A DNA stretch of 10,888 bases from Campylobacteraceae bacterium. GTDB taxonomy: Bacteria; Campylobacterota; Campylobacteria; Campylobacterales; Sulfurovaceae. The notes under the pieces are model-generated. The model saw only the letters and a program-made list of their open reading frames with translations, was not told where the DNA came from and ran no database searches. Made by a program: the position numbers and the translations under genes. This document shows positions 1-6,712 of the stretch, one piece after another (position 1 is the first letter of the stretch; every line of letters starts with the position of its first letter). Where the stretch lies: assembly GCA_026985655.1 (NCBI GenBank), contig JALSQB010000127.1, positions 1 to 10,888 of the forward strand. Direction: 5' to 3'.

Positions 1-48
1 CCTTTCTCACCTGCTGATATTATTAATAAAGTTAAGGAGGTATTTTAA
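1..48 (+). CDS. oorA: 2-oxoglutarate:acceptor oxidoreductase alpha subunit, C-terminal end only (partial)
   Basis: The window opens inside a reading frame that ends with TAA at 46-48. The visible residues are PFSPADIINKVKEVF, a helical tail typical of the end of the alpha subunit of 2-oxoacid:acceptor oxidoreductases. The identity rests mainly on context: the frame ends two bases before oorB, and the usual Campylobacterota order is oorD-oorA-oorB-oorC. The ribosome binding site of oorB (AAGGAGG, 34-40) lies inside the last codons of this gene, so the two are probably translationally coupled. The start, the catalytic residues and the operon promoter lie to the left of the window. Confidence 0.7.
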   Translation, partial: PFSPADIINKVKEVF

Positions 49-50
49 CC

Positions 51-908
51 ATGGCTTTTAATTATGACCAATATTTAAGAACAAATAAGATGCCAACACT
101 ATGGTGTTGGGGTTGTGGAGATGGTATTGTACTCAAAGCATTTGTACGTGCTGTTGATAGCTTAGGAATTGACAAAGATGATATTTGTGTTGTTTCAGGA
201 ATTGGTTGTTCTGGACGATTCTCTTCTTATGTTGATATGAATACCGTTCATACCACACACGGAAGAACCATTGCTTTTGCAACAGGTATTAAATTGGCAA
301 ATCCAGATAAACATGTTATTTGTGTTGCTGGAGATGGTGATGCCTTTGCCATTGGTGGTAACCACACCATTCATGGAGCAAGAAGAAACATTGATATGAC
401 ATTGATTGTTATTCAAAACTTCATCTATGGTTTGACTAACTCTCAAACATCACCAACCACACCACAAGGTATGTGGACAGTTACTCAAAAAGTAGGAAAC
501 ATTGACCCAACTTTTGATGGTTGTAAATTGCTTGAAGCTTCAGGAGCAACCTTTGTAGCTCGTGAGTCTGTAAGTAAACCAAAAAGACTTGAAAAAGTTA
601 TTAAACAAGCCTTAGAACACAAAGGTTTCTCTTATGTTGAATCTTTAACTAACTGTCACGTAAACCTTGGTCGAAAGAACAAAATGGTAGCTGCGATGGA
701 TACACTTGATTGGATTGATAGTATTAGTATGGGTAAAAAGAAATGGGACAACCTTCCTGCTGAAGATCAACAAAATTATCTTCCTACAGGTGTATTACAC
801 CATGATGATACTAAAAAAGATTACTGTGAGCTTTACCAAATGGTTATTGATGCTCATCAAGGTAAACGTGGAAAAATCACACAAGATGATTTTGACAAAA
901 GAATATAA
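51..908 (+). CDS. oorB: 2-oxoglutarate:acceptor (ferredoxin/flavodoxin) oxidoreductase, beta subunit
   Basis: This is the thiamine-diphosphate and iron-sulfur subunit of 2-oxoglutarate:acceptor oxidoreductase. The enzyme interconverts 2-oxoglutarate plus CoA with succinyl-CoA plus CO2, using a low-potential electron carrier in the cytoplasm. The 285-residue protein starts at an ATG 10 bases after AAGGAGG. The cysteines expected to hold a [4Fe-4S] cluster are Cys19 and Cys22 (CWGCGDG), Cys53 (GIGCSG) and Cys202 (TNCHVN). The thiamine-diphosphate/Mg motif is GDGDAFAIGGNH (94-105), followed by QNFIYGLTNSQTSPT (122-136). The GDGD..IGGNH and IYGLT.GQ/SQ.SPT patterns mark OorB/KorB rather than PorB, whose homologue at 4509-5462 has GDGSTFDIG. 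It lies between oorA and oorC in one operon. OOR serves the oxidative TCA cycle in heterotrophic relatives and runs in the carboxylating direction in reductive-TCA autotrophs; the sequence does not decide which applies here. Confidence 0.95.
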   Translation: MAFNYDQYLRTNKMPTLWCWGCGDGIVLKAFVRAVDSLGIDKDDICVVSGIGCSGRFSSYVDMNTVHTTHGRTIAFATGIKLANPDKHVICVAGDGDAFAIGGNHTIHGARRNIDMTLIVIQNFIYGLTNSQTSPTTPQGMWTVTQKVGNIDPTFDGCKLLEASGATFVARESVSKPKRLEKVIKQALEHKGFSYVESLTNCHVNLGRKNKMVAAMDTLDWIDSISMGKKKWDNLPAEDQQNYLPTGVLHHDDTKKDYCELYQMVIDAHQGKRGKITQDDFDKRI

Positions 909-920
909 GGAGCAGACACA

Positions 921-1481
921 ATGGCTAGAAATGTATTAAGATTTACTGGTGTTGGTGGACAAGGTGTTCTTTTAGCAGGTGAAATTTTCGCTTCTGCTAA
1001 AATTAACTTAGGTGGGTTTGGTGTAAAAACTGCAACCTACACATCACAAGTGCGTGGTGGTCCAACTGTTGTTGATATTCAACTAGATGATGAAGAGATT
1101 TGGTATCCACATGCAATTGATGGCGAAGTTGAATTTATGCTCTCTGTTGCAGATGCTTCTTACCAACTCTTTAAAAATGGGGTTAAAGAAGGTGCAACAA
1201 TTGTTATTGAGCCAAACCTTGTATTCCCAACAGAAGAAGATAGAAAAAAATGGAATATCGTTGAGATACCTATTATTACTATTGCAAAAGAGGAAGTAAA
1301 ACTTGTTCTTACTCAATCGGTTGTTGCTTTGGCAATTGCGAATGCTTTCCAAAAAGTAATTGATGATGAAACATTAAAAGCTACGATGCTTTCAGCTGTA
1401 CCTGAAAGATTTCATAAACCAAACCTATTGGCGTATGAATTAGGTCAAAAATATGCAGCAGAGGCAATGGCTAACGCTTAG
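921..1481 (+). CDS. oorC: 2-oxoglutarate:acceptor oxidoreductase, gamma subunit
   Basis: This 186-residue protein is the gamma subunit of the OOR complex and belongs to the pyruvate/ketoisovalerate oxidoreductase catalytic (gamma) domain family. The near N-terminal glycine-rich signature FTGVGGQGVLLAGE (8-21) and the TYTSQVRGGPTVVDIQL segment (about 39-55) are both diagnostic. The gamma domain packs against the alpha and beta subunits and contributes to CoA binding and assembly in characterised relatives. The start at 921 follows AAGGAG (907-912), which overlaps the oorB stop region, with only 12 bases between the genes, so they are co-transcribed and probably coupled. A strong hairpin follows 9 bases after the stop, so this is the last gene of the operon. 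The length matches the family and nothing looks broken. Confidence 0.94.
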   Translation: MARNVLRFTGVGGQGVLLAGEIFASAKINLGGFGVKTATYTSQVRGGPTVVDIQLDDEEIWYPHAIDGEVEFMLSVADASYQLFKNGVKEGATIVIEPNLVFPTEEDRKKWNIVEIPIITIAKEEVKLVLTQSVVALAIANAFQKVIDDETLKATMLSAVPERFHKPNLLAYELGQKYAAEAMANA

Positions 1482-1490
1482 TCTCATTTG

Positions 1491-1535
1491 TTTATATCTT
1501 CTCTCTTTTAGGAGAAGATATAAATCTCTCTTTTT
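1491..1535 (+). terminator. Intrinsic terminator of the oor operon
   Basis: A perfect 13-bp stem is formed by TTTATATCTTCTC (1491-1503) and GAGAAGATATAAA (1512-1524), with an 8-base loop. A pyrimidine run, TCTCTCTTTTT, ends at 1535. The hairpin starts 9 bases after the oorC stop. The stem is AT-rich and the T-tract is interrupted by C, so it may be weaker than a classical terminator, but its position and symmetry are clear. Confidence 0.82.
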
Positions 1536-1616
1536 CAAAAATACCCACTTATCTACAAAATCAGACAAATTCTCTCTTATTAATAGAAGCCATTCATCAA
1601 CTTAACACTCTTTGGT

Positions 1617-1622
1617 TATAAT
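1617..1622 (+). promoter_or_regulatory. -10 box (TATAAT) of the small acidic protein gene
   Basis: A perfect TATAAT lies 26 bases before the ATG at 1649 and after the oor terminator, so the small gene has its own promoter. No good -35 hexamer is visible at the expected distance. This is common for housekeeping promoters of Campylobacterota, which rely on the -10 and T-rich upstream sequence. The ribosome binding site is AGGA at 1639-1642. Confidence 0.65.
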
Positions 1623-1648
1623 ATTCAAAATTCAACATAGGATAGAAC

Positions 1649-1948
1649 ATGAGTAATTACACTGATGAAGATGACGATTACGGAGATGTGCGAGGAGACT
1701 TTTGGGGTAGAACACCTCAATCAAGTTATTTTGAAATAGCCAAAACAGCGAACCAAAACATCGTAGAAAAAGAGCTTGAAGCTGTTTTTAGACGTTTAGC
1801 CGTAGCTGAACGTATGCTAGAAGAGCGTGGTTTAGACGATGAGCTAGAACAAGAGATAAGCCGAACGGTTATTGATGAAGATATTGATGGACGAACAGCT
1901 TCGGTATTTATAGACCTTGTAGGACAGATTGTTACTCAATGTGAGTAA
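1649..1948 (+). CDS. Small acidic protein of unknown function (99 aa)
   Basis: I do not recognise this gene. It codes for 99 residues and has a good promoter (TATAAT, 1617) and ribosome binding site (AGGA, 7 bases before the ATG), so it is very likely real. The N-terminus is strongly acidic (TDEDDDYGD, residues 5-13). The middle (about 37-75) looks like charged amphipathic helix, with EKELEAVFRRLAVAERMLEERG-like spacing of hydrophobic residues. A shorter helical segment with DGRTASVFIDLVGQIV follows near the C-terminus. There is no signal peptide, membrane segment or metal motif, and its only cysteine is the penultimate residue. It is probably a soluble cytoplasmic protein, perhaps one that binds a partner. 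Its last 17 bases overlap the end of the convergent molybdo-enzyme gene. A link to either neighbour is not shown by the sequence. Confidence 0.8.
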   Translation: MSNYTDEDDDYGDVRGDFWGRTPQSSYFEIAKTANQNIVEKELEAVFRRLAVAERMLEERGLDDELEQEISRTVIDEDIDGRTASVFIDLVGQIVTQCE

Positions 1949-1949
1949 C
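1931..1949. repeat. Perfect palindrome holding both convergent stop codons
   Basis: GTTACTCA (1931-1938) and TGAGTAAC (1942-1949) are perfect inverted copies around ATG. The TAA of the + strand gene lies in one arm and the TAA of the minus-strand gene in the other. Each gene therefore ends with nearly the same codons: GTT ACT CAA TGT GAG TAA on the + strand and GTT ACT CAC ATT GAG TAA on the minus strand. No T-tract follows on either side, so this is not a standard intrinsic terminator. Confidence 0.75.
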
Positions 1950-3722
1950 TTTGACCTTCACCTCTTGATAACAAGCTGAATCTCCCTCTTCACTAATGAT
2001 AGAGGGGGTTAAAAAGTTTACGCCTATGGCATTGGCATAGATTAAAAGGCTATCTTCTCTCATTGTATCATCTACTTTTACAATAAAATGATGTTCTCCA
2101 TGTTCTGAATATACTTTAACCTCTTGACCCTCTTTAAAGCCTAGTGTACTGTGTAGTGTAACATTATTGTCTCTTTTAAATTGTGTATTTAAGGCGTGTT
2201 TTCCTTTGGGGCTAATGAGCCAATAATCTTCTGTGATTTTCTCTTTTTTACTTTTTCTTCTTGCACGTGTAAACTGTTTGGTCTTAATAAAATCATCATC
2301 ATAATCATCAGGGAAAACAAACTCCTCTTCGCCATCTTCACCAAAACCATCTTCATAAGGTATTGCTTGATAGGCAGGAGAGAGATAATATCCATTGACT
2401 TCTTGGCATTGGTTTAGCCAAAAATCAATGTAGTATTGTTCACTCTCTAGTGCTTCAAAGCCAAACTTTTGAAGTAGGATATTGCTAAAGTCATATTCAC
2501 TAATACCATAGTCACACTCAGTGACTTTTCTCATAGGATTGACATAATGATGGGCATAGCTTAGGCGTATATCCTCTTTTTCAAAAAAGTTTTTAGCAGG
2601 AATGACAATGTCTGCCATGGCTGAAGTTTCATTTTCATACAGACCAAAATAGATAATGGTATTTGTCTTTTTTAGCTCCTCAATAACTCTATTTGAGTTA
2701 GGCATAGAGGCGACTGGGTTTCCTCCTTGAATAAGAACCGTATTAAAATCTCCAAATGGGGTATTGACCTTTTGTACTTTTGAGGTTTTAGACTCAAAAG
2801 GGTTTTTAAATCCTAATTTAGAGTTACCTAAAAATCCTACGCCACACCCCTCTTTACCAATATTACCTAGTAGAACTGCTAAGGCATCAATGGCATGCAG
2901 TGTAATGTGACCTGTGGAGTATTTTTGAACACCATTTCCCACGAGAAAAACGGTTTTTTTATCTTGGAGTATCTCTAAAACTTTTCCCATTTGGGCTAAG
3001 TCTGTTCCAATATACTCTAAAATAGGACGAATTCTAAACTCTTGGCTAAACTCATAATACTCCTCATAATCAGAGGCAAATTCTTCTAGGAAATCATTGT
3101 CTTGGAAATCGCCCATAATTGCAAAACGTGCTAACATCACAGCCGTAAAAAAGTCTGAACGAGGAGCAATTTGTAAATGTAAATCAGCCTTTTTGGCAAT
3201 GGCTGTTTTTACAGGGTCAATGACAATAATCTTTTTTCCCTCTAAATGTGGCATTAGATGTGAAGCCGTAACGCTAATGTTCTTGCCCCAAACAATTACC
3301 ACTTCTGCTTTTTCGATCTGCTCTGGAGGTAAGATGCGATTAACCTCACGTCCCTCAATAATTCCTGCATCACCAGCACCATCACAGAGTGTTCCTTTGG
3401 TGGTTGTTCCTTCTATTTTCTCAAAAAGTAGGTTGGTAATCTCCTGCATTACCCCAAAGTTTCCTGAACCTCGCCATAAAAGTTTAGCATGGGTATCAAG
3501 TGCCTCTTTTGTTGCTACGAGTGCCTCTTCTATGCTTACCTCTTCTCCTTTAATGGTAGGGGTAGTTATGCGAGGTTCATGGGGCATATATTTATTTATC
3601 AACGCACACAATGTACCCGTGGAAGTAGGGTGATTACTATCGGCTTCAATCTTGCCATTTTGTACGCTAATACCACAAGCATCAGGACAATCTAGCCCAC
3701 AAGTTGTCTCTGTTTTATTCAT
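1932..3722 (-). CDS. Cytoplasmic molybdopterin-dependent oxidoreductase (formate dehydrogenase/DMSO reductase superfamily)
   Basis: The 596-residue protein has the superfamily layout. The N-terminal cluster motif is Cys8-x3-Cys12-x3-Cys16 (CGLDCPDACG) with Cys39 (GTLC). The molybdopterin fold follows, with RGSGNFGVMQ (84-93), KGTLCDGAGDAG (109-120), GGNPVASMPN and ADIVIPAKNFFEKEDIRLSYAHHY. A C-terminal dinucleotide-binding domain begins near YWLISPKGKHALN. Cys113 aligns by eye with the Mo-coordinating Cys or selenocysteine of Nap and formate dehydrogenase, so Cys is the likely Mo ligand (inference). There is no Tat signal, so it should be cytoplasmic. An unusual insert at about residues 455-497 is very acidic (EDGFGEDGEEE...DDYDDDF) and then basic (RARRKSKKEK). 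The gene stands alone, without Fe-S, membrane or cofactor-sulfuration partners in the window. The substrate cannot be assigned: formate, sulfur compounds or another are all possible. The ATG at 3722 has AAAGG upstream. Confidence 0.88.
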   Translation of the reverse strand: MNKTETTCGLDCPDACGISVQNGKIEADSNHPTSTGTLCALINKYMPHEPRITTPTIKGEEVSIEEALVATKEALDTHAKLLWRGSGNFGVMQEITNLLFEKIEGTTTKGTLCDGAGDAGIIEGREVNRILPPEQIEKAEVVIVWGKNISVTASHLMPHLEGKKIIVIDPVKTAIAKKADLHLQIAPRSDFFTAVMLARFAIMGDFQDNDFLEEFASDYEEYYEFSQEFRIRPILEYIGTDLAQMGKVLEILQDKKTVFLVGNGVQKYSTGHITLHAIDALAVLLGNIGKEGCGVGFLGNSKLGFKNPFESKTSKVQKVNTPFGDFNTVLIQGGNPVASMPNSNRVIEELKKTNTIIYFGLYENETSAMADIVIPAKNFFEKEDIRLSYAHHYVNPMRKVTECDYGISEYDFSNILLQKFGFEALESEQYYIDFWLNQCQEVNGYYLSPAYQAIPYEDGFGEDGEEEFVFPDDYDDDFIKTKQFTRARRKSKKEKITEDYWLISPKGKHALNTQFKRDNNVTLHSTLGFKEGQEVKVYSEHGEHHFIVKVDDTMREDSLLIYANAIGVNFLTPSIISEEGDSACYQEVKVKVTHIE

Positions 3723-3750
3723 TTATCTTTGCCTTTTATGCTTTTTGAAT

Positions 3751-3756
3751 AATATA
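3751..3756 (-). promoter_or_regulatory. Candidate -10 box (TATATT) of the molybdopterin oxidoreductase gene
   Basis: Read on the minus strand, GGCTATATTATTC places TATATT about 28 bases upstream of the start codon at 3722, with AAAGGC as ribosome binding site between them. It lies in the 136-base divergent region shared with the ankyrin gene. No convincing -35 is seen. Confidence 0.45.
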
Positions 3757-3821
3757 GCCTCTTCTCTCTTAATTTAACAATACCATCTATTTATTTAAGA
3801 GATATTTTGTCTCTTTTATGC

Positions 3822-3827
3822 TATAAC
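3822..3827 (+). promoter_or_regulatory. Extended -10 box (TGCTATAAC) of the ankyrin-repeat gene
   Basis: TATAAC preceded by TG (3819-3820) resembles the TGnTATAAT type of Campylobacterota promoter. It lies 31 bases before the ATG at 3859, behind T-rich sequence (TTTTGTCTCTTTTATG). AAAGGG (3846-3851) and TTAGG (3854-3858) are possible ribosome binding sites. This promoter diverges from that of the molybdo-enzyme gene. Confidence 0.6.
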
Positions 3828-3858
3828 GTAGTTAAAATAAAGCGTAAAGGGCTTAGGT

Positions 3859-4488
3859 ATGAGTAGTGTTATGGAAAAACTTATTGAGGTAATAGAAGAT
3901 GAAGATATTGAAGCATTAAAAAAACTTCATCAAGAGGGAGCTGATTTGAAGCAACCCATAGATGCAGGATTGGAGTATGGACTTGAAGACCCTGATTATA
4001 TGCCTGTACTCTTTTTTGCTATTAGAAAACAAGCGTCCATAGCATTTATTGAAACACTTTTGGAGCTGGGTCTCTCTTTAGATTTAATAGATGATGATGG
4101 CTTAAGTATTATTGATATTGCCATTAAATTTAAACGTGTTGATATTTTAAATTACTGCATTGACAAAGGCATTGATTTGAATGAAACGCATCGTCCAAGT
4201 AAGATTACCCCTATTATTTTAGCCTCTTGTTTTAACAATATAGAGATAGCTCAATTTCTATTGGACAATGGAGCGAATATCAATAGTCAAGATAGTAATG
4301 GTATGAGTGCAAAAGATTATGCTAAAAAATTGGGTCAGAAAAAAATGTTAAGCTTTTTAGAAGAAAATGGAGCGAAATATAATCGTTATGGAGATGTTGT
4401 GGCACGGAAAGATACGCTTCAAGAGAAGCAGGGTGATATGAAAAATCGTCAAGCCCCAACAGATGATATGGGGTTTGACTCTATTTAA
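3859..4488 (+). CDS. Ankyrin-repeat protein (209 aa)
   Basis: The protein consists largely of ankyrin repeats, which form helical hairpins for protein-protein contact. Recognisable units lie at about residues 48-77 (PVLFFAIRKQASIAFIETLLELGLSLDLID), 80-109 (DGLSIIDIAIKFKRVDILNYCIDKGIDLN), 115-145 (KITPIILASCFNNIEIAQFLLDNGANINSQD) and 147-173 (degenerate, NGMSAKDYAKKLGQKKMLSFLEENGA). An N-terminal helical pair (5-31, IEALKKLHQEGADL) looks like a further half repeat. The C-terminal tail from about 175 is polar and probably disordered. There is no signal peptide or membrane segment, so it is probably cytoplasmic. A second Met at residue 5 is an alternative start. It is transcribed alone, divergently from the molybdo-enzyme gene, and convergent with the por operon. 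Small ankyrin proteins are common in this phylum and often unassigned; the partner here is unknown. Confidence 0.88.
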   Translation: MSSVMEKLIEVIEDEDIEALKKLHQEGADLKQPIDAGLEYGLEDPDYMPVLFFAIRKQASIAFIETLLELGLSLDLIDDDGLSIIDIAIKFKRVDILNYCIDKGIDLNETHRPSKITPIILASCFNNIEIAQFLLDNGANINSQDSNGMSAKDYAKKLGQKKMLSFLEENGAKYNRYGDVVARKDTLQEKQGDMKNRQAPTDDMGFDSI

Positions 4489-4490
4489 TT

Positions 4491-4522
4491 AAAAAAAGCT
4501 TAGACTTATTAAAGTCTAGCTT
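4491..4522. terminator. Bidirectional terminator between the ankyrin gene and porB
   Basis: TAGACT (4501-4506) pairs with AGTCTA (4513-4518). The stem extends outwards by AAGC (4496-4499) with GCTT (4519-4522) if T4500 is bulged. On the minus strand the hairpin is followed by a run of seven T (complement of 4491-4497), a good terminator for porB. On the + strand it is followed by TCTTCTCT, a weaker tract for the ankyrin gene. The porB stop codon (4509-4511) is in the loop, and one stem arm codes for the last residues of PorB. Confidence 0.78.
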
Positions 4523-5462
4523 CTTCTCTACGTTGTAGTAAATCCCACTTAGCATCAATATCTTTTTGAACCATATCAATAACATGACGATTTTGTGGTT
4601 TAAATAAGTGTTTATAACGCCCTTGAGCTGCCATATACTCTTCTACTGAAATAATATTTTTTGGTCTATATAAAATATTAAGTTCATGTCCATCAAGAAT
4701 CTCATAGATTGGGAACATTAATGAATCAGTTGCTAAATCTGTAAGTCCAATGGTGTCTTTTGGGTCAAATTTCCACTCAGTACAACAAGGTGATACTGTG
4801 TTAATAAAACATGCACCCTCTGTCTCTAGTGCTTTTTGGAAACCTTTTGCCATACTTTTCCATTTATTTGGAGCAAGTTGTGCCACATAAGGTGAACCAT
4901 GTGCTGCCATAATAGAAACAATGTCTTTTTTCTTCTCTTTTTTACCGTAAGAGTGTGTTCCTGCTTGTGCTGTTGAAGTTGTTGCTCCTACTGGTGTAGC
5001 AGAACTTCTCTGTCCACCTGTATTGGCATAGTTTTCATTGTCAAGACAGATGTAAGTAAAGTCATGGTTTCTCTCCATAGCACCACTTAGCCATTGGAAA
5101 CCAATATCAAATGTACTTCCATCTCCACCAAATGCTACAAATTTAACAGGAGCATCATTATCTTTTAGATTACCTTTTTTTCTTCTGGCTTTAAGCATCG
5201 CTTCTGCACCAGATACAGCTGAAGCTGCATTTTCAAAACCGATATGAATCCAAGAGGTATCCCAAGAGGTAAACGGATAGACAGCTGTTGAAACTTCTAA
5301 ACAACCTGTGTTTGATGCAATAACCAAGTTATCATCAGTACAGTTCATAAGCTCTCTAACAATCATAGAGTGCGCACAACCAGGACAGAGAGTGTGGGCA
5401 CCCTCAAATCTATCGTTGTTTGTTGAGAACTCTTTTAAGTTCTTAATTGATGTAATTGCCAT
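4509..5462 (-). CDS. porB: Pyruvate:ferredoxin/flavodoxin oxidoreductase, beta subunit
   Basis: PorB carries thiamine diphosphate and a [4Fe-4S] cluster in the enzyme that interconverts pyruvate plus CoA with acetyl-CoA plus CO2. The 317-residue protein has Cys26 and Cys29 (LCPGCAH), Cys54 (NTGCLE) and Cys226 or Cys227 (SPCCTEW) as cluster ligands. The cofactor motif GGDGSTFDIG (112-121) continues to LDNENYANTGGQRS (140-153). GDGSTFDIG and NTGGQ.S identify PorB rather than the OorB form at 51-908. A lysine-rich loop, KKEKKKD, follows at about 174-180. It is the last gene of the por operon, starting two bases after the porA stop, with its ribosome binding site (AGGAGGT) inside the end of porA. 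This implies coupled translation at equal stoichiometry. A bidirectional hairpin overlaps its final codons. Confidence 0.95.
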   Translation of the reverse strand: MAITSIKNLKEFSTNNDRFEGAHTLCPGCAHSMIVRELMNCTDDNLVIASNTGCLEVSTAVYPFTSWDTSWIHIGFENAASAVSGAEAMLKARRKKGNLKDNDAPVKFVAFGGDGSTFDIGFQWLSGAMERNHDFTYICLDNENYANTGGQRSSATPVGATTSTAQAGTHSYGKKEKKKDIVSIMAAHGSPYVAQLAPNKWKSMAKGFQKALETEGACFINTVSPCCTEWKFDPKDTIGLTDLATDSLMFPIYEILDGHELNILYRPKNIISVEEYMAAQGRYKHLFKPQNRHVIDMVQKDIDAKWDLLQRREEARL

Positions 5463-5464
5463 GT

Positions 5465-6703
5465 TTATTTACCTCCTCTTGCTGTTTTAAAGAATCCAAG
5501 TTTTGGCCCTCTTAGACCAGAGAATTGTTGGATTTCTGTTGTAATATACCCTGCATCAGCATGTGCTTGTTGCTCTGTATAGATTCTCTCTGCCTCTTCA
5601 ATTGAGAAGTCACGTCCACCAAGACCATAAACAAATCCTGTTACCAATGGTCTGTTTTCTGAAGTGTACATAGCTGCTGATACTTCGTTGAAGAATGCAC
5701 CCATGGCTCCACCTGGAGATGAACGGTCAGTTACGGCGATAGATTTAGCATTTTTAAGTGCTTCTCTCACATCATCATAAGGGAATGGTCTGAAACATCT
5801 AATAGCAACAACACCAGCTTTTACCCCTTTTTCTCTCATGTTTTTAGCAGCAACACGTGCTGTCTCAACAGTTGTACCAAGTCCAACAATAACAACATCT
5901 GCATCTTCCATATCGTAAGACTCAACTCTTTTGTACTCTCTACCTGTAAGCTCTTTAAACTGGCTAAATACTTCATCAATAACTGTTCTTGAATCCATAA
6001 GTGCTTTATGTTGTTTTGCTTTATGTTCAAAGTGCCAATCTTCTTCTGTTTGTGCTCCATAAGTAACAGGTCTTGAGAAGTCAAGCATGTCATCAACAGG
6101 AACAATGTCCCCTACAAAACCATAGGCCTTTTCATCTGTTAATGGGTAAACATTTTGTGCTGTATGTGAAGTAATAAATCCATCTTGGTGAACCATAACA
6201 GGAAGTCTTACTGAATGATTTTCAGCCACTTTAAAAGCACATAATGTCAAATCATAAGCTTCTTGTGCATTAAATGCACCAAATTGAATCCAACCACTAT
6301 CACGTCCAAGATACATATCAGCATGGTCACCACGAACATTAAGTGGAGAAGCCAAAGCTCTGTTTACAACATTAAGGACAATTGGCAATCTCATACCAGA
6401 TGCTTGGTATAAAACTTCTGTCATCAATGCAAAACCTTGTGATGAGGTAGCTGTTGATACACGTCCACCAGCAGCAGATGCACCAATACACCCTGACATG
6501 GCAGCGTGTTCAGACTCAACCATTACATACTCACCATTAATATAACCATTGGCGACATAAGCACCATAGTTTTCAACAATTGGTGTTGATGGAGTAATTG
6601 GGTACGCCACAACAACATCGACATCGGCTTGTCTTAGAGCTTGAGATGATGCATAGTTACCGTCCCAAACTTCTCTTTCATTTAAATCAAATTTTACTGC
6701 CAT
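5465..6703 (-). CDS. porA: Pyruvate:ferredoxin/flavodoxin oxidoreductase, alpha subunit
   Basis: PorA is the subunit that binds the pyrimidine end of thiamine diphosphate and takes part in the active site with PorB. The 412-residue protein begins with the conserved domain I, including VVVAYPITPSTPIVE (30-44), VESEHAAMSGCIGASAAGGR (62-81) and TSSQGFALM (86-94). NRALASPLNVRGDHADMYLGRDSGWIQ (114 on) is typical of PorA, and the arginine in that stretch is the usual CoA/pyruvate contact in relatives. Domain II includes DADVVIVGLGTTVETAR and KAGVVAIRCFRPFP. The start codon follows AAGGGA, and the gap from porD is 9 bases. The family's length and order are kept. The complex is soluble and sits in the cytoplasm. 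Confidence 0.95.
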   Translation of the reverse strand: MAVKFDLNEREVWDGNYASSQALRQADVDVVVAYPITPSTPIVENYGAYVANGYINGEYVMVESEHAAMSGCIGASAAGGRVSTATSSQGFALMTEVLYQASGMRLPIVLNVVNRALASPLNVRGDHADMYLGRDSGWIQFGAFNAQEAYDLTLCAFKVAENHSVRLPVMVHQDGFITSHTAQNVYPLTDEKAYGFVGDIVPVDDMLDFSRPVTYGAQTEEDWHFEHKAKQHKALMDSRTVIDEVFSQFKELTGREYKRVESYDMEDADVVIVGLGTTVETARVAAKNMREKGVKAGVVAIRCFRPFPYDDVREALKNAKSIAVTDRSSPGGAMGAFFNEVSAAMYTSENRPLVTGFVYGLGGRDFSIEEAERIYTEQQAHADAGYITTEIQQFSGLRGPKLGFFKTARGGK

Positions 6704-6712
6704 AACAATCCC

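Noticed and set aside
1482..1648. A small RNA or small gene between oorC and the acidic protein gene
   Set aside because: Only the terminator hairpin and the TATAAT promoter are visible, and no further stable structure or reading frame with a ribosome binding site is seen.
3097..3633. A 178-codon open frame on the + strand opposite the molybdopterin oxidoreductase
   Set aside because: It is antisense to a well-supported conserved protein, has no family features, is rich in Ser/Cys/Ile of shadow type, and has no promoter or ribosome binding site of note.
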